NCBI GenBank assembly: GCA_015350385.1
Contig: WNKI01000001.1
Span: 3,511,480-3,575,479, forward strand
Reading direction: 5' to 3'
Length of the DNA stretch: 64,000 bases
DNA from: Aculops lycopersici
Lineage: Eukaryota > Arthropoda > Arachnida > Trombidiformes > Eriophyidae
The translations under genes and the position numbers were made by a program. Positions 13,101-18,695 of the stretch are shown here, one piece after another (position 1 is the stretch's first letter; every line of letters starts with the position of its first letter). Under the pieces are notes generated by a model. It worked only from the letters and a program-made list of their open reading frames with translations, was not told the origin of the DNA and did not search any database.

Positions 13101-14425
13101 CTTGGATTGGCATTCTAGCGCAGAAGAAGAAGCTAATGCCCAAAACCTACCTCATGGAGGATCGGTGCAAGTTTTTGAGCAACTTCTCTCAGCATACCGC
13201 CGACGTCGAGATTCCGGGCGACGCGCAGATGCCCAAATCAACCATATATTACGTGCGTATTGCTAGATTTATTCCAGAAGTTCGAGTTGTCGAGAAACTC
13301 GGAACAAGTGCGCGGAGAATTTTGATTAGAGGACACAATGGAAAGGTGTATCCCTACTTAGTTTTGAATGACACCTGCTTGAGCTTCACTCGCCGCGAGG
13401 AAAGAGTACTACAAATGTTACGCTTGTTGAATCAGTATCTGATCAATAGGAAGGAAACCGGCCGTCGCTACCTGCGATTCACTGTCCCGCGAGTGGTTGC
13501 CATCCACCCAACCATTCGACTTATGGAAGATAATCCAAGTTCATTGTCTTTGATTGATATCTTAAGGAGAAGAATCAACAATGGAGGTCAGAACAACAAT
13601 AGCAACAAGTCTATGCCCTCGACTCCAGTTACCTCGGTGCTTGGAGTTGGCGGCGTCGGCGGCGGTAGCATTAGTGGAGGCGGGAGTGGAAGCGAGTTGG
13701 ATCAGGACTCGCCTATTTCCGAGTACTACGAGCGACTAATCAAGTTCCAAGCACAGAACATACCGATGAGCCAGAAATATTTGAAGGACATTCTAATCGA
13801 TATTCAGAACAAGATGGTGCCGAAGACACTGCTCAAGGATTGGGCAGCGCAAACTTACACCAACGCCACCGACTACTGGGTCTTCCGCTCACAATTTACC
13901 TACCAGATGGCAATGGCTTGTCTATCGGAATATGCGTTCCACTTCGAGCGCTTAATGCCAGATATGATCTATGTCCACCAAGACACTGGACAGATTAATG
14001 TTGCCTTTTACAAATTTGATCTCGATGAGCCAAGTGGAGAGCTCAGAACCAACAAACAGGTGCCCTTCCGGTTGACCCCAAATATTGCCGAGCTCATAAC
14101 GCCCACAGGAGTGGTGGGCCCGTTTAGAGGGGCGCTAGATGCGGCCGCAACGGCCTTTACCCAACCCCAATCACGAGTGATCTCAATTTTCAGGGCCATC
14201 TTCAGGGATGAGCTGTTGTTTTGGCAACGGCCTGGCCAGGATCAGCACGAGCCCGCAAATCTAATCATGTTAGTGAACAAGGCCATCGACAAAATTTACC
14301 AAAGAATGCAATCGATTTCCACAACGGACAAGCCGCTTGAGAGTGTGACGCCCAAGTTGATAGGTCAAGCAAATAACAACGACCTGCTGGCCCAAATGGA
14401 TCCGGCTTGGCACCCATGGCTATAG
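1169..14425 (+). CDS. Nipped-A: TRRAP / Nipped-A, giant PIKK-family pseudokinase scaffold (single exon)
   Basis: Encodes 4418 residues homologous to TRRAP (fly Nipped-A, yeast Tra1), the scaffold of SAGA and TIP60/NuA4 histone acetyltransferase complexes that binds transcription activators in the nucleus. The N-terminus and the first ~3000 residues are helical HEAT-type sequence; a FAT region follows (about 2850-3550), then a PI3K-like lobe near residues 4025-4330 (RILIRGHNGKVYPYLVLND at its start) and a C-terminal FATC ending QMDPAWHPWL. The catalytic HxD/DFG motifs of active kinases are not seen, as is known for TRRAP. Low-complexity inserts (poly-Gln near 220 and 535-560, Ala/Thr/Asn-Ser near 2127-2310, Pro/Gln/Thr near 3590-3815) explain why it is longer than the usual ~3800. 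The start sits in a strong Kozak context (aaccATGG) and the opening residues look like the family N-terminus. The whole 13.3-kb frame has no intron, which is unusual for this gene. Identity is very secure; exact domain borders are estimates. Confidence 0.97.
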   Translation: MANPAARLSICRSCLNLLADPAARDEKKFEAAQQINDELQFIIDNHLIDQAITTFLDYLEQTEPQFISEKPRQKLRKLVLQMIHRLQAIFDDGKKYLGRIIKVLFHTFEIDNEENVAIAMRVIVELHKKYNPEFSPDIFVFLDKIKSIYSDIRNVYNLNTMFDERRIIVKDLDDQKIEELLKTIHTCTPIEIESPPQQSTSQAQQQAQQQQPQSSQTTGIGTPGAIIEPSTPNPTIKASTSGGEPSATGGFSTSATQVNKPNLTYTLIPRADRSMKILAELPLIVVLLQQQFREQLQARLEQLLPYILEITLLRPPESVRNAYQNSDNIDKEVYVEFKAAQIKCMSFVAYLVRIYIDTVTKNHQQLSKGLINLLQDCPHEVMAVRKELLASSRYIFQSELRDKFIDHLHILCNDDILVGSGWTTCEMLRPQGYALVIELLTNYRGRIKHVDIAAAVNLFSKNLHDYTLPPSVHLMACKAFTLLIGYSVAPLADENIEPREIAATRDLLMRMIEVFVLKFKNIAVFHLPNLKLKLKAAQQQQQLIIQQQQQQQQAGQQPNMCQMPPHHMPQIPMLRPPQAPIPMIPRPGGQAAGNDPRCEDRTRVNFTGATKPQCYNIQECKLVIKTLIAVSKSAIEAIPPYRLPPDQVQILAPLRAKLFQPKETIVIERLLQHGLRALDIFLLASSAQPMMPMGNRQMMAGQVSRGKEEKEIIEGFASVFTNLHPLMFQEIFTKMIEFLIERTRQNQNLLQIINFIISAPEVSPIFSTILSEYLIDRMEEIGSNDELSDLHLRMFKMVFASVALYPTENEQMLKPLLHSIVNKSVELALGAKEPYNYFLLLRALFRSIGGGAHDQLYAEFLPLLPNLLQGLNSFQSGQHKKHMKDLFTELCLTVPVRLSSLMPFMPTLIYPLVSALNGPNQLVIQGMRTLELCVDNLSSDYLYDLLQPVRADLMQGLWRTLRHPRDEIAQNCLRLLGKFGGNNRRMLLEPQKLTYIEQKEGSSSYGTTVMVHFPDQKVNISLPINQAVHIACENLKQTQNVITYYKIHSWELIKGFLIASIGNTEGHSQKIKTFFSNPNLASAHIPIRRENIYKCQDETARAVYQEALVGMMIAASIRELKNSVMPFLNAIVRHHVMLSIGQHLSHQSTDQYQGMDPYSLVDALAVVLAHDEKDLCKSGYYVIILIVDTATMLLGSKERACELPLINYLVKTMYELCYTRAWFSKMGGCVSIRYFGDNMPLGWLFRYLARFVRALLYVMSDLTNELSSGVVDIAQTNLDRLLNVCGKPINPTNSDETTLAQAQTKALNDVTELLIKEITSQNLNVRTHAMKSIELMAKLAGKSAAQIMEPHRDILKSMLPFLVVQQDTDRQPQYGLEKQPVRTQIGIIHGSTFCTNLEPKVFTVDTSINEHKHYVDQLIKICENDDQTLKKLQCYANVTNLAPVRTAALQALASLHYLKDYQNIIFKILLKSTESASPELQNEAYSCIVKFCSNIQIDLNVVQQEIAPMLLRLKDSNMWDLPILKRLLCIAKLFPTIFNEAYSLELFQHLTNISQTGVNYVRSPLSSSNEKVYERTAMANEKIKICAAIMELMVTMPITTPQTFGKMITLVFKIESAVCMETGSPLRAQLKAFLRKNPEQTIQVLIGERNLSEQQVYRFIKFILEGEDGVSFRNVINQQNAYSRLLLYTSGVVEMVSPNVTEKNENGQMVPVPGLKFDLRFQSILIISIMIKYDKDWLLARGKLVDSLRALWMSDDFHKKHNGMEKIDYTHWEEPELLVMCLLNYFQNQTEAGNKEVIELLFQLLRVFMNRYLCDFEFFRLFLEKTVIETYSIEWKRDAFAKFVNVFQDPTYPQKLKAKILQYIIIPSFAHSFEKGLGEALLGGPPQPERDNPNNLIHMFINKVIDPICSLDPSKKIIISDTVRILLLQFSCILVEQASPHIHEATNRRQSNRLKKFVTLAWPCLVNRQSVDPAARYHGHYLLAHIIAKFAVHKRIIIQVFQGLLKASMPEARFVVKQALDILLPAIPNRLEDGNALLLKWTRKCIMEECQMPGAVLHMLQLIVRHYTLYYPIRTHLLPHMISALQKLSVTTNSTIDNRRTAIDLCDVIIRWEMTRQKEVKEQQRAKEQELAAAAAAAAQMPVHSPAPPATVVAPTATPTPEFANAGTTTTVTEAASKEVEPKPDTSATPNTEPTVQDSTNETTAKPTTDVKPTIVDGMVVEKASGDIEMIDASAGDNKVTGTTAQADSQGPTTQKSSTDSNSNSNSNSNSNPAAPTDNQQSHNTSTTSDTQTSQDEFNSEKKKSLGATEDPLEPLDPKHVDAILNALLRLACVVNPGYLDGHNQPTHMHMSYKTLSERCINMIRKILMPESWGGSSIVGPDGPNLVFSNWMSDMLCQIRLPNCNNIGCISGALEMLAFLCGTIKQETMLTSLRIVTPGIIDCSRSGNSRIIKAVSNLIQRVFQIFPAQPVTPSSTTAAPHPELENLYQQIYQVIMTGLNSYDQYNRNDMTQPQMPRERDTWQVPLFSSLMLLKGICINNPTYIDRLMPTLIRVISKMTKEHISHIVETTQMSIELLCLGLDLVKNRLETMSGELRKQFIQQILSNLIESPNSDVKVLKAVVKIVEDWVKQKQVTANQGPSLREKSLLLIKLMLYIEKRFPLDPELNSQFLELIYFVFRNDELKNSDLTPKLENAFMAGLRCVQPQIRSKFFAIYDQAVKPKLYERLMYIVCAQNWYSIGSHFWIQQCIEFILAIAYNELPISTTDTSGCLAPIPVSADLGPYNSSDSGEPQTTSHLLSMLSNDSNAPPPNSSSSSSSHQLNEDIDFVNQYDQIDNLTGFLRTPKSLEELTPRKSLQVMVNRQVQFLEDLKKTRTGDLLKSLTQLCHLNVGLAKTTWINMFPRIWKVLNDQQMTLLGREIIPFLCSGAHACQRDCEPSAVGCFMEAVSRCQPAIHMRPILIKYLGKNHNIWHRSALMLEESLKDKSLDTIYPIPARSNKANQQNQKDFDIITLNSKVTLAEEAVESVSDILEFLREDDMWCGLWHRKSHYEETKNAVLCEQQGLFARAQEYYEAAMDRQRSEFDNTYILQPGMKSENRVWEKHWIRCTKELNQWDSLLEYGSSKSCLNPMLVMESAWRVPNWPMMKEALALVEQNCPASLMWRLHIYKGYNAICNNEGILNNLTVAEESFNLAASYCIQTWKKLPHIVTNAHIPLLQASQQILELNEAKGLHMSLFGLVPRNALSDVRQLLKGWPKRLPILLDDLSHWSDILTWRQHQFQVIVNHFEVQARNQAVNQVMCMNDVPASVAMQGSHFSAQGVISFGTVARKQGLINVCLESINRIHTIPSVPIYDCYQKIRQQIKCYLQMPLSPDRSELLDGLDIIESTQLKYFQKEYISEFYTYKGIFLARLGRHDDSNKAFSAAAQMIETAPKVWSAWGDYMEQRFTAEFTQNYEGFTINPNSFQNRQMDLGVSAVTCYLQACKFYSEPKARKYLARVLWLLSFDNQKGELVDLINRYSGPTRETGIPASNWVVWVPQILQNMMLNPETDTLRNLLIYIGKHSPQAVYFPVRTLLNTLRVVTSYSQTQKMRMGPGGPGTPMQRPPQTPMTPMTPMTSAPTPTSQGTISLSQTPVTPASATTESQVAPMMVDSPQQPPAIISQQQQPSHLQQQLVPLVPPSPVSQLPFSPSPQVALSPASGVAASTVTTTPSSMTPATSSPASHASVPTPMQQPSQQPITPRPVTSPGFSMSQPVASPYSHSQPSPSTSSAAAAQPTLLSQLQQPPALLSQSQSMAMPSPGGSGGMMGGNYPQSPQAKQLKQRARTVVKCNEIIKRLNDTHPTTIASLEAISDQLVWFRDCSYEEVQRQVQVALTQCYACAFENANNNIADQPVTPKIILFIKTISARFGLSNNHQNSFGGNSQRSGYHNRTVDYLNMRNQVIAQDPEFQQTRAKFRSDFDDSLLSNMKLIPLIAKLKTWIGILAQKKKLMPKTYLMEDRCKFLSNFSQHTADVEIPGDAQMPKSTIYYVRIARFIPEVRVVEKLGTSARRILIRGHNGKVYPYLVLNDTCLSFTRREERVLQMLRLLNQYLINRKETGRRYLRFTVPRVVAIHPTIRLMEDNPSSLSLIDILRRRINNGGQNNNSNKSMPSTPVTSVLGVGGVGGGSISGGGSGSELDQDSPISEYYERLIKFQAQNIPMSQKYLKDILIDIQNKMVPKTLLKDWAAQTYTNATDYWVFRSQFTYQMAMACLSEYAFHFERLMPDMIYVHQDTGQINVAFYKFDLDEPSGELRTNKQVPFRLTPNIAELITPTGVVGPFRGALDAAATAFTQPQSRVISIFRAIFRDELLFWQRPGQDQHEPANLIMLVNKAIDKIYQRMQSISTTDKPLESVTPKLIGQANNNDLLAQMDPAWHPWL

Positions 14426-14696
14426 ACTACCTATCCTGTTAGTTTGTTCCCTTGTACTGAACTGTTCCGTCGCAATCTGGATTAATATCGATACTCTATC
14501 ATCATTAGTTAGTTATGTGGTAACCACAACTCAAACAATCTCCTAAAACATGAACAAGAAGCAACAACAACTACCATCTGCACCCTAATCAACCTCAACA
14601 CGATTAAATGATAGTTTCAACCACTGAACTCACCATTCAGTTCTAGAAACTAAAGCTTGACAGGAAAACTGACTGAATTCTTGAATGAACTTGGAG

Positions 14697-14725
14697 CCTT
14701 CCCTCTACAAATAGTAGAGGGAAGG
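14697..14725 (+). other. Perfect 12-bp stem, 5-nt loop hairpin in TRRAP 3' UTR
   Basis: Left arm CCTTCCCTCTAC (14697-14708), loop AAATA, right arm GTAGAGGGAAGG (14714-14725), all 12 pairs perfect. It lies about 270 bases after the TRRAP stop codon. It could be an RNA-stability or processing element of the mRNA, or chance; no known family is recognised. Confidence 0.6.
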
Positions 14726-16482
14726 GATTCGCACAACGTTACTGATCATAATTGTGGTCTTGCTAATCGTTTTTTGATGTCTATCAATTTATTCATGGCT
14801 TAATTTTATCCTAGATTATCTTTGCAACTCAGCAATGCCTCGTTAATTTTTGTTGATGCAGATTGCAAGTCGCTATCTCTTTTCAAGTACAGTTGACTTG
14901 ACTTCACTTTACTCGGTTACTTTAGCCGGTCAGCATAAATCAAGTGGGGAAGTTCGAGTTCGCAGATAAGACTCGAGGAGTTGACTTGATCTCAACCATC
15001 TGTGGCCAGTCCCAAGGCCTAGTCTCGGCGCAGTAGTTACACTAGCAGTGGTGGTGGTGGAGGTAGTTGCAGTAGTAATTAACAGTATAAAGTGCAAATG
15101 AGCGTCGATGGGATGCGAGCAAGGGCGAGATGGATGCTTGGCGCTACAGCGACAACAACAGCAACCAATGCCGCCGCTCACCTGTGCGGCACCTGGCGAG
15201 CGAGCAGCATCGGCGTCAATAGCGAACAGTTGGTTGCCGTCTCCGGCAAGTGGAGTTGCGATTGCGCGTAGCTTCGCATTGCGTTGCGTTGCGTTGCGTG
15301 TGTTCCATTTGTGGCACAAGATATCAACAACTTTGTGAGGTGTGTATTTGGGATAAACTGCCGTTTGCCGGCTGCTCTCTTTAAAAAAGGGAAAACGCTC
15401 GATAGTTGCTCGCTTGCCTGCCATTTGGTCGTTACTAGCCACCGCCGCTGGCCAGTCCCACAAGCCAGGAAACCTGTTGCCCCAACGACGACGACGCTAC
15501 TGTCGCCGCCGCCGCCGCCGCCAACTCAGACGACAGCCGCAATCATAACACAGCAACATTAGAGTCTGGCAAGTTGGCTAACCACACGGAGGCTCGCTTG
15601 TTTGTTAGCTAAATGCGGTTGGGCTGGCTGGCTGACTGACTAGATGGCTAACCGCGAGTGGAGGCGGCGACCATAGTTGAGAACTTGGAGTTTGTGGCAT
15701 GCGATGCAATCATGCGGCAACTCCATTGCCTTTGCTGTCGAGGAGCGAAACTAATTTTTTCCTCTAAACTCGAACAAGTTGTTGCAGTTGCTGTCGCTTT
15801 AATGCTGCGCTTTAGTTTAAGTTAGTTGCGCAACTGAAACCGCGTCTAAAAAGTCTTTAGCTACACCCCGAACAGCTGATCTGTTGCCGGTCATTGGATA
15901 GCTAGTGGTGGCTGCTTTTACTGTAGTTAAGTGGCTTGGCAATAGAGCAGCATCAGCAGTAGCGACGGCAATAGCAGCGACAACAACACCGACAACAACA
16001 ATAAGAGCAACAACAAGGCGACCATTGTTGACATAATCACATTTGCGAGCGAGAGAGCGAGCGACGAGCTTGCCAGTGGCAAGGCGACGACACATCAGCT
16101 GAAAAATTGACTCCCTTCTCTCTTGAAGTATCTCTCGACTCAATTATCACAAGACAAGTGTATTATTGTTGCCCCTTCCCCTTCGCGAGGAATCAAATAT
16201 CACAGCAACAAGTAGCAAGAGAAGTGGTCGGCGATAAAAGAGCTGAGCTCATGTCGATCTAACTCATCTTCGACGTCTTCAATTCAACGAGATTACTGTA
16301 GCATCAGTGGGGGAGCAAGTTGCTGACAAGTTGCTCGATTGCAATATTGTGGTTATGTCTTTCAACCACGCGAGCCCATCACAAGTCGACAACATGAGGC
16401 CTCCCAGCCGAATAGACTTCAAGTCAACAGTAGCAAGCACCGAATCGAGGAGCGAATATTTATTTGTATGATAATAGCAGCA

Positions 16483-16502
16483 AGAGAGAGAGAGAGAGAG
16501 AG
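16483..16502 (+). repeat. (AG)n dinucleotide tract just upstream of start codon
   Basis: About ten AG units end eight bases before the ATG of the clathrin-like gene. In arthropods such GA tracts bind GAGA-type factors in promoters and 5' UTRs; that role here is inference. Confidence 0.7.
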
Positions 16503-16510
16503 GAGCCAGC

Positions 16511-18499
16511 ATGAGCATTCTAGAGGACAAAAAGAGCCCTAACAGCAACCTAGTTGATGTTAGCCAGCTGATTGATCTCACAGACAAACCTATTGGCCTA
16601 ACGCGCAAAGAAATTAGCTGGGCGCGTGTCAAGTCCAGCGCTTCGAATTGTATTTGCTGTTGTTGTAACAATTCCGTCACTCTAGTCACCACAGACGATT
16701 CCTATATCCTCGACCACGTGCCGCTGGACAATATCCTATGCGCACAAACAAACTCAAACTTACAACACCTGGCGCTAGCCAACCACCGGCGTCTGGTCAT
16801 CATTGATCTCGTCGACAACAATGGACCGCTCGCAACCGGTCAGGCGGCCAGCCTGTCGAGACGCCAGTCGGCAGCCTCTCAGGTTGAGTCGGGTTCCCAA
16901 TCGTCCTCGTGTCAAAGCGGCAAGCAGCAGGCAAAGAACGAGACCAAAGTGGTCCACTTGGCCTCGCAGGGCTTAACCATGGAGGACATAGTCTTCTGGC
17001 GCTGGATTGACGAGCAAACGTTGGCCATATTGTCGCACGAAACCCTTTACACCTGTTCCATTGATCGGCCACAAATTAGCCATCCGGCTCTCACCGCCCT
17101 CGCGGGTCGCTCGCGTTACCTTGCAATGGAGCGCGTTTGTGACGTCCATTCAAATTTAATTAGCCTCTGCCAGGTAACCGACATTCAGCGCGACCAAACA
17201 GGCAACCTATTTGCCATATCAAGTCTCTACTCTGCCAGTAGCTTGATCGACATTCAACACCAACAAACGCCACCGATTTTAAATTCTGAGAAACAAACGC
17301 CTCCGCCAGCGGCATCGCAAATTGGATTCCAAACTGCAACAACAACAACAACAACAACCACCACCACAACCACTACAACCACCACCCCTACATCGGCAAG
17401 CAAACTACTGAGGCCTTCGTTCGGGTCCATGCCAAGTAGATTGTCCCAGCTAGTCAACAGCAGCGACCCACTGCCGCATCCAGACCAATCCTTTAACTCG
17501 GCCACTAGAAGGTTGCAATCGCAACAGCAAACCATTGCGGCGACACACAACGAGAGTGGCCAGTCAAACGCGAATTGCGAGGATGAAATCTATGGATTAG
17601 TACAGATCCACTGCAAACTCAGGGACCGATCGCAACTGATCCAAGCTCATGCTGTCACTTTTACAAGAGCACCGAAGAATCCTAATTGTTCCTGTGATTA
17701 CAACGACAGTAACAACAACATCTATGACCATGATACTTGCCACGAAGCCACCATTCTAGTCTCGGCCAATCGGACCTCGGCTCAGCTAATGCGATTCAGG
17801 TTCATTGAGATGGTCACCAGCGAGAACCAACTAAATCGCAACGGATCCTCGGGTGGCGGACTGAACGCCTCGCCATCGATGCGACTACCTGGAACCGGCT
17901 TCAGAGAGCAGGATTTTCCCACCTCAATCGTTTGCAGCCAACTCGATTGTCCAGTCAATGGGGGAGCCAGCGGAGGAGAAGATGGCCACTCCTTTGCTAA
18001 GATGCACGTTGCAATGGTCACCTCAAAGTTTGGCCACCTATTTGTCTGCAATGTAACACATGGAACAATTTTGTTCAACATAAGCATAACGAACGATATT
18101 ATCAGCAGCTCAATACTCGAAAGCAACACCAATGGTCTCATGATAATCTGTCGCAACGGACAGGTTCTATTGGCGCGATTGAACTCCGGAAAACTAATGC
18201 GACTTTTGGAGGAAAGCAAAACGTTGCGTCACATTTCCTCAGCCCACCAACTGGCCTACAGATCGGCCAGAAACTCGCGCAGCTCACCCGTTGAAAGTCC
18301 AACGAATTTACCTGATTCACGCGAGCAATTTGCGCCAAGCAGCCACACAAGCAGTAACATGACCGTCACCTGCGATGACCCTCCACCAATCTCAAGCTCG
18401 GTGCTTACAGATCACATTGAGAAAAATGTTCGTGATAAAGTATCGAGTTCGCCAGTCGATGGTGAGGAATCGGAAATGATCACATCGACAAGATTGTAA
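16511..18499 (+). CDS. Divergent stand-alone clathrin heavy chain terminal-domain (beta-propeller) protein
   Basis: The 662-residue product aligns by eye along its length with the N-terminal seven-bladed propeller of clathrin heavy chain, the domain that binds clathrin-box adaptors. Landmarks in order: IGLTRKEISWARV (28-40; clathrin IGFSTLTMESD region), NSNLQHLALANHRRLVIIDL (81-100), LTMEDIVFWRWIDEQTLAIL (155-174; clathrin TDDVTFWKWI), HAVTF, DFPTSIVCSQ, VAMVTSKFGHLFVCNVTHGT (clathrin [20 protein letters not shown]) and CRNGQVLLAR (clathrin NRKGQVLSV). It stops just after the propeller: the linker helices and leg (heavy-chain repeats) are absent, so it cannot form a triskelion. Disordered inserts occur at ~108-145 and ~250-355, the latter with a Thr run. 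Residues aligning with clathrin-box groove Gln89 and Phe91 appear to be Val and Ile. A CICCCC run occurs at 47-52. Single exon. The next gene is convergent 196 bp away. Function is unknown; it may be an adaptor-binding decoy or a decaying retrocopy under selection. Confidence 0.75.
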   Translation: MSILEDKKSPNSNLVDVSQLIDLTDKPIGLTRKEISWARVKSSASNCICCCCNNSVTLVTTDDSYILDHVPLDNILCAQTNSNLQHLALANHRRLVIIDLVDNNGPLATGQAASLSRRQSAASQVESGSQSSSCQSGKQQAKNETKVVHLASQGLTMEDIVFWRWIDEQTLAILSHETLYTCSIDRPQISHPALTALAGRSRYLAMERVCDVHSNLISLCQVTDIQRDQTGNLFAISSLYSASSLIDIQHQQTPPILNSEKQTPPPAASQIGFQTATTTTTTTTTTTTTTTTPTSASKLLRPSFGSMPSRLSQLVNSSDPLPHPDQSFNSATRRLQSQQQTIAATHNESGQSNANCEDEIYGLVQIHCKLRDRSQLIQAHAVTFTRAPKNPNCSCDYNDSNNNIYDHDTCHEATILVSANRTSAQLMRFRFIEMVTSENQLNRNGSSGGGLNASPSMRLPGTGFREQDFPTSIVCSQLDCPVNGGASGGEDGHSFAKMHVAMVTSKFGHLFVCNVTHGTILFNISITNDIISSSILESNTNGLMIICRNGQVLLARLNSGKLMRLLEESKTLRHISSAHQLAYRSARNSRSSPVESPTNLPDSREQFAPSSHTSSNMTVTCDDPPPISSSVLTDHIEKNVRDKVSSSPVDGEESEMITSTRL

Positions 18500-18542
18500 G
18501 CTAAGCAGTTACTTATACTAACAACTAATTAGTGAGCAAAAT

Positions 18543-18548
18543 AATAAA
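18543..18548 (+). terminator. Candidate poly(A) signal of clathrin-like gene
   Basis: AATAAA 44 bases after the stop codon, in the short spacer between two convergent genes. Further AATAAA hexamers occur at about 18615 and 18700, so the site used is uncertain. Confidence 0.55.
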
Positions 18549-18695
18549 ACGCGTCACAGAAGTGCGATACGTTATTTGTTGATTATTTGTTATCATGGAA
18601 ATAATGTTTGTACTAATAAATTGATATGACTGGCTGATGGCAGTTCATTTGGTAGCCATTGTTCTGTGTTATTTTTCCAAAGTCAAACCAAGTTG

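Larger units (their letters stand above)
14426..16510. other. Intergenic: TRRAP 3' UTR and 5' region of the clathrin-like gene
   Basis: The first ~400 bases are probably TRRAP 3' UTR and hold a perfect hairpin (14697-14725). From about 15,000 on, the sequence is GC-richer with CAA/CAG and CGACGA microsatellites, and open frames on both strands (for example 14930-15463 minus) overlap without protein-like features. The last 30 bases before the next start codon are a GA dinucleotide tract. No gene is called here. Confidence 0.5.

Noticed and set aside
14930..15463. 177-codon minus-strand frame downstream of TRRAP
   Set aside because: Translates repeat DNA (Thr and Cys runs); plus frames in the same place are equally open; no recognisable motif.
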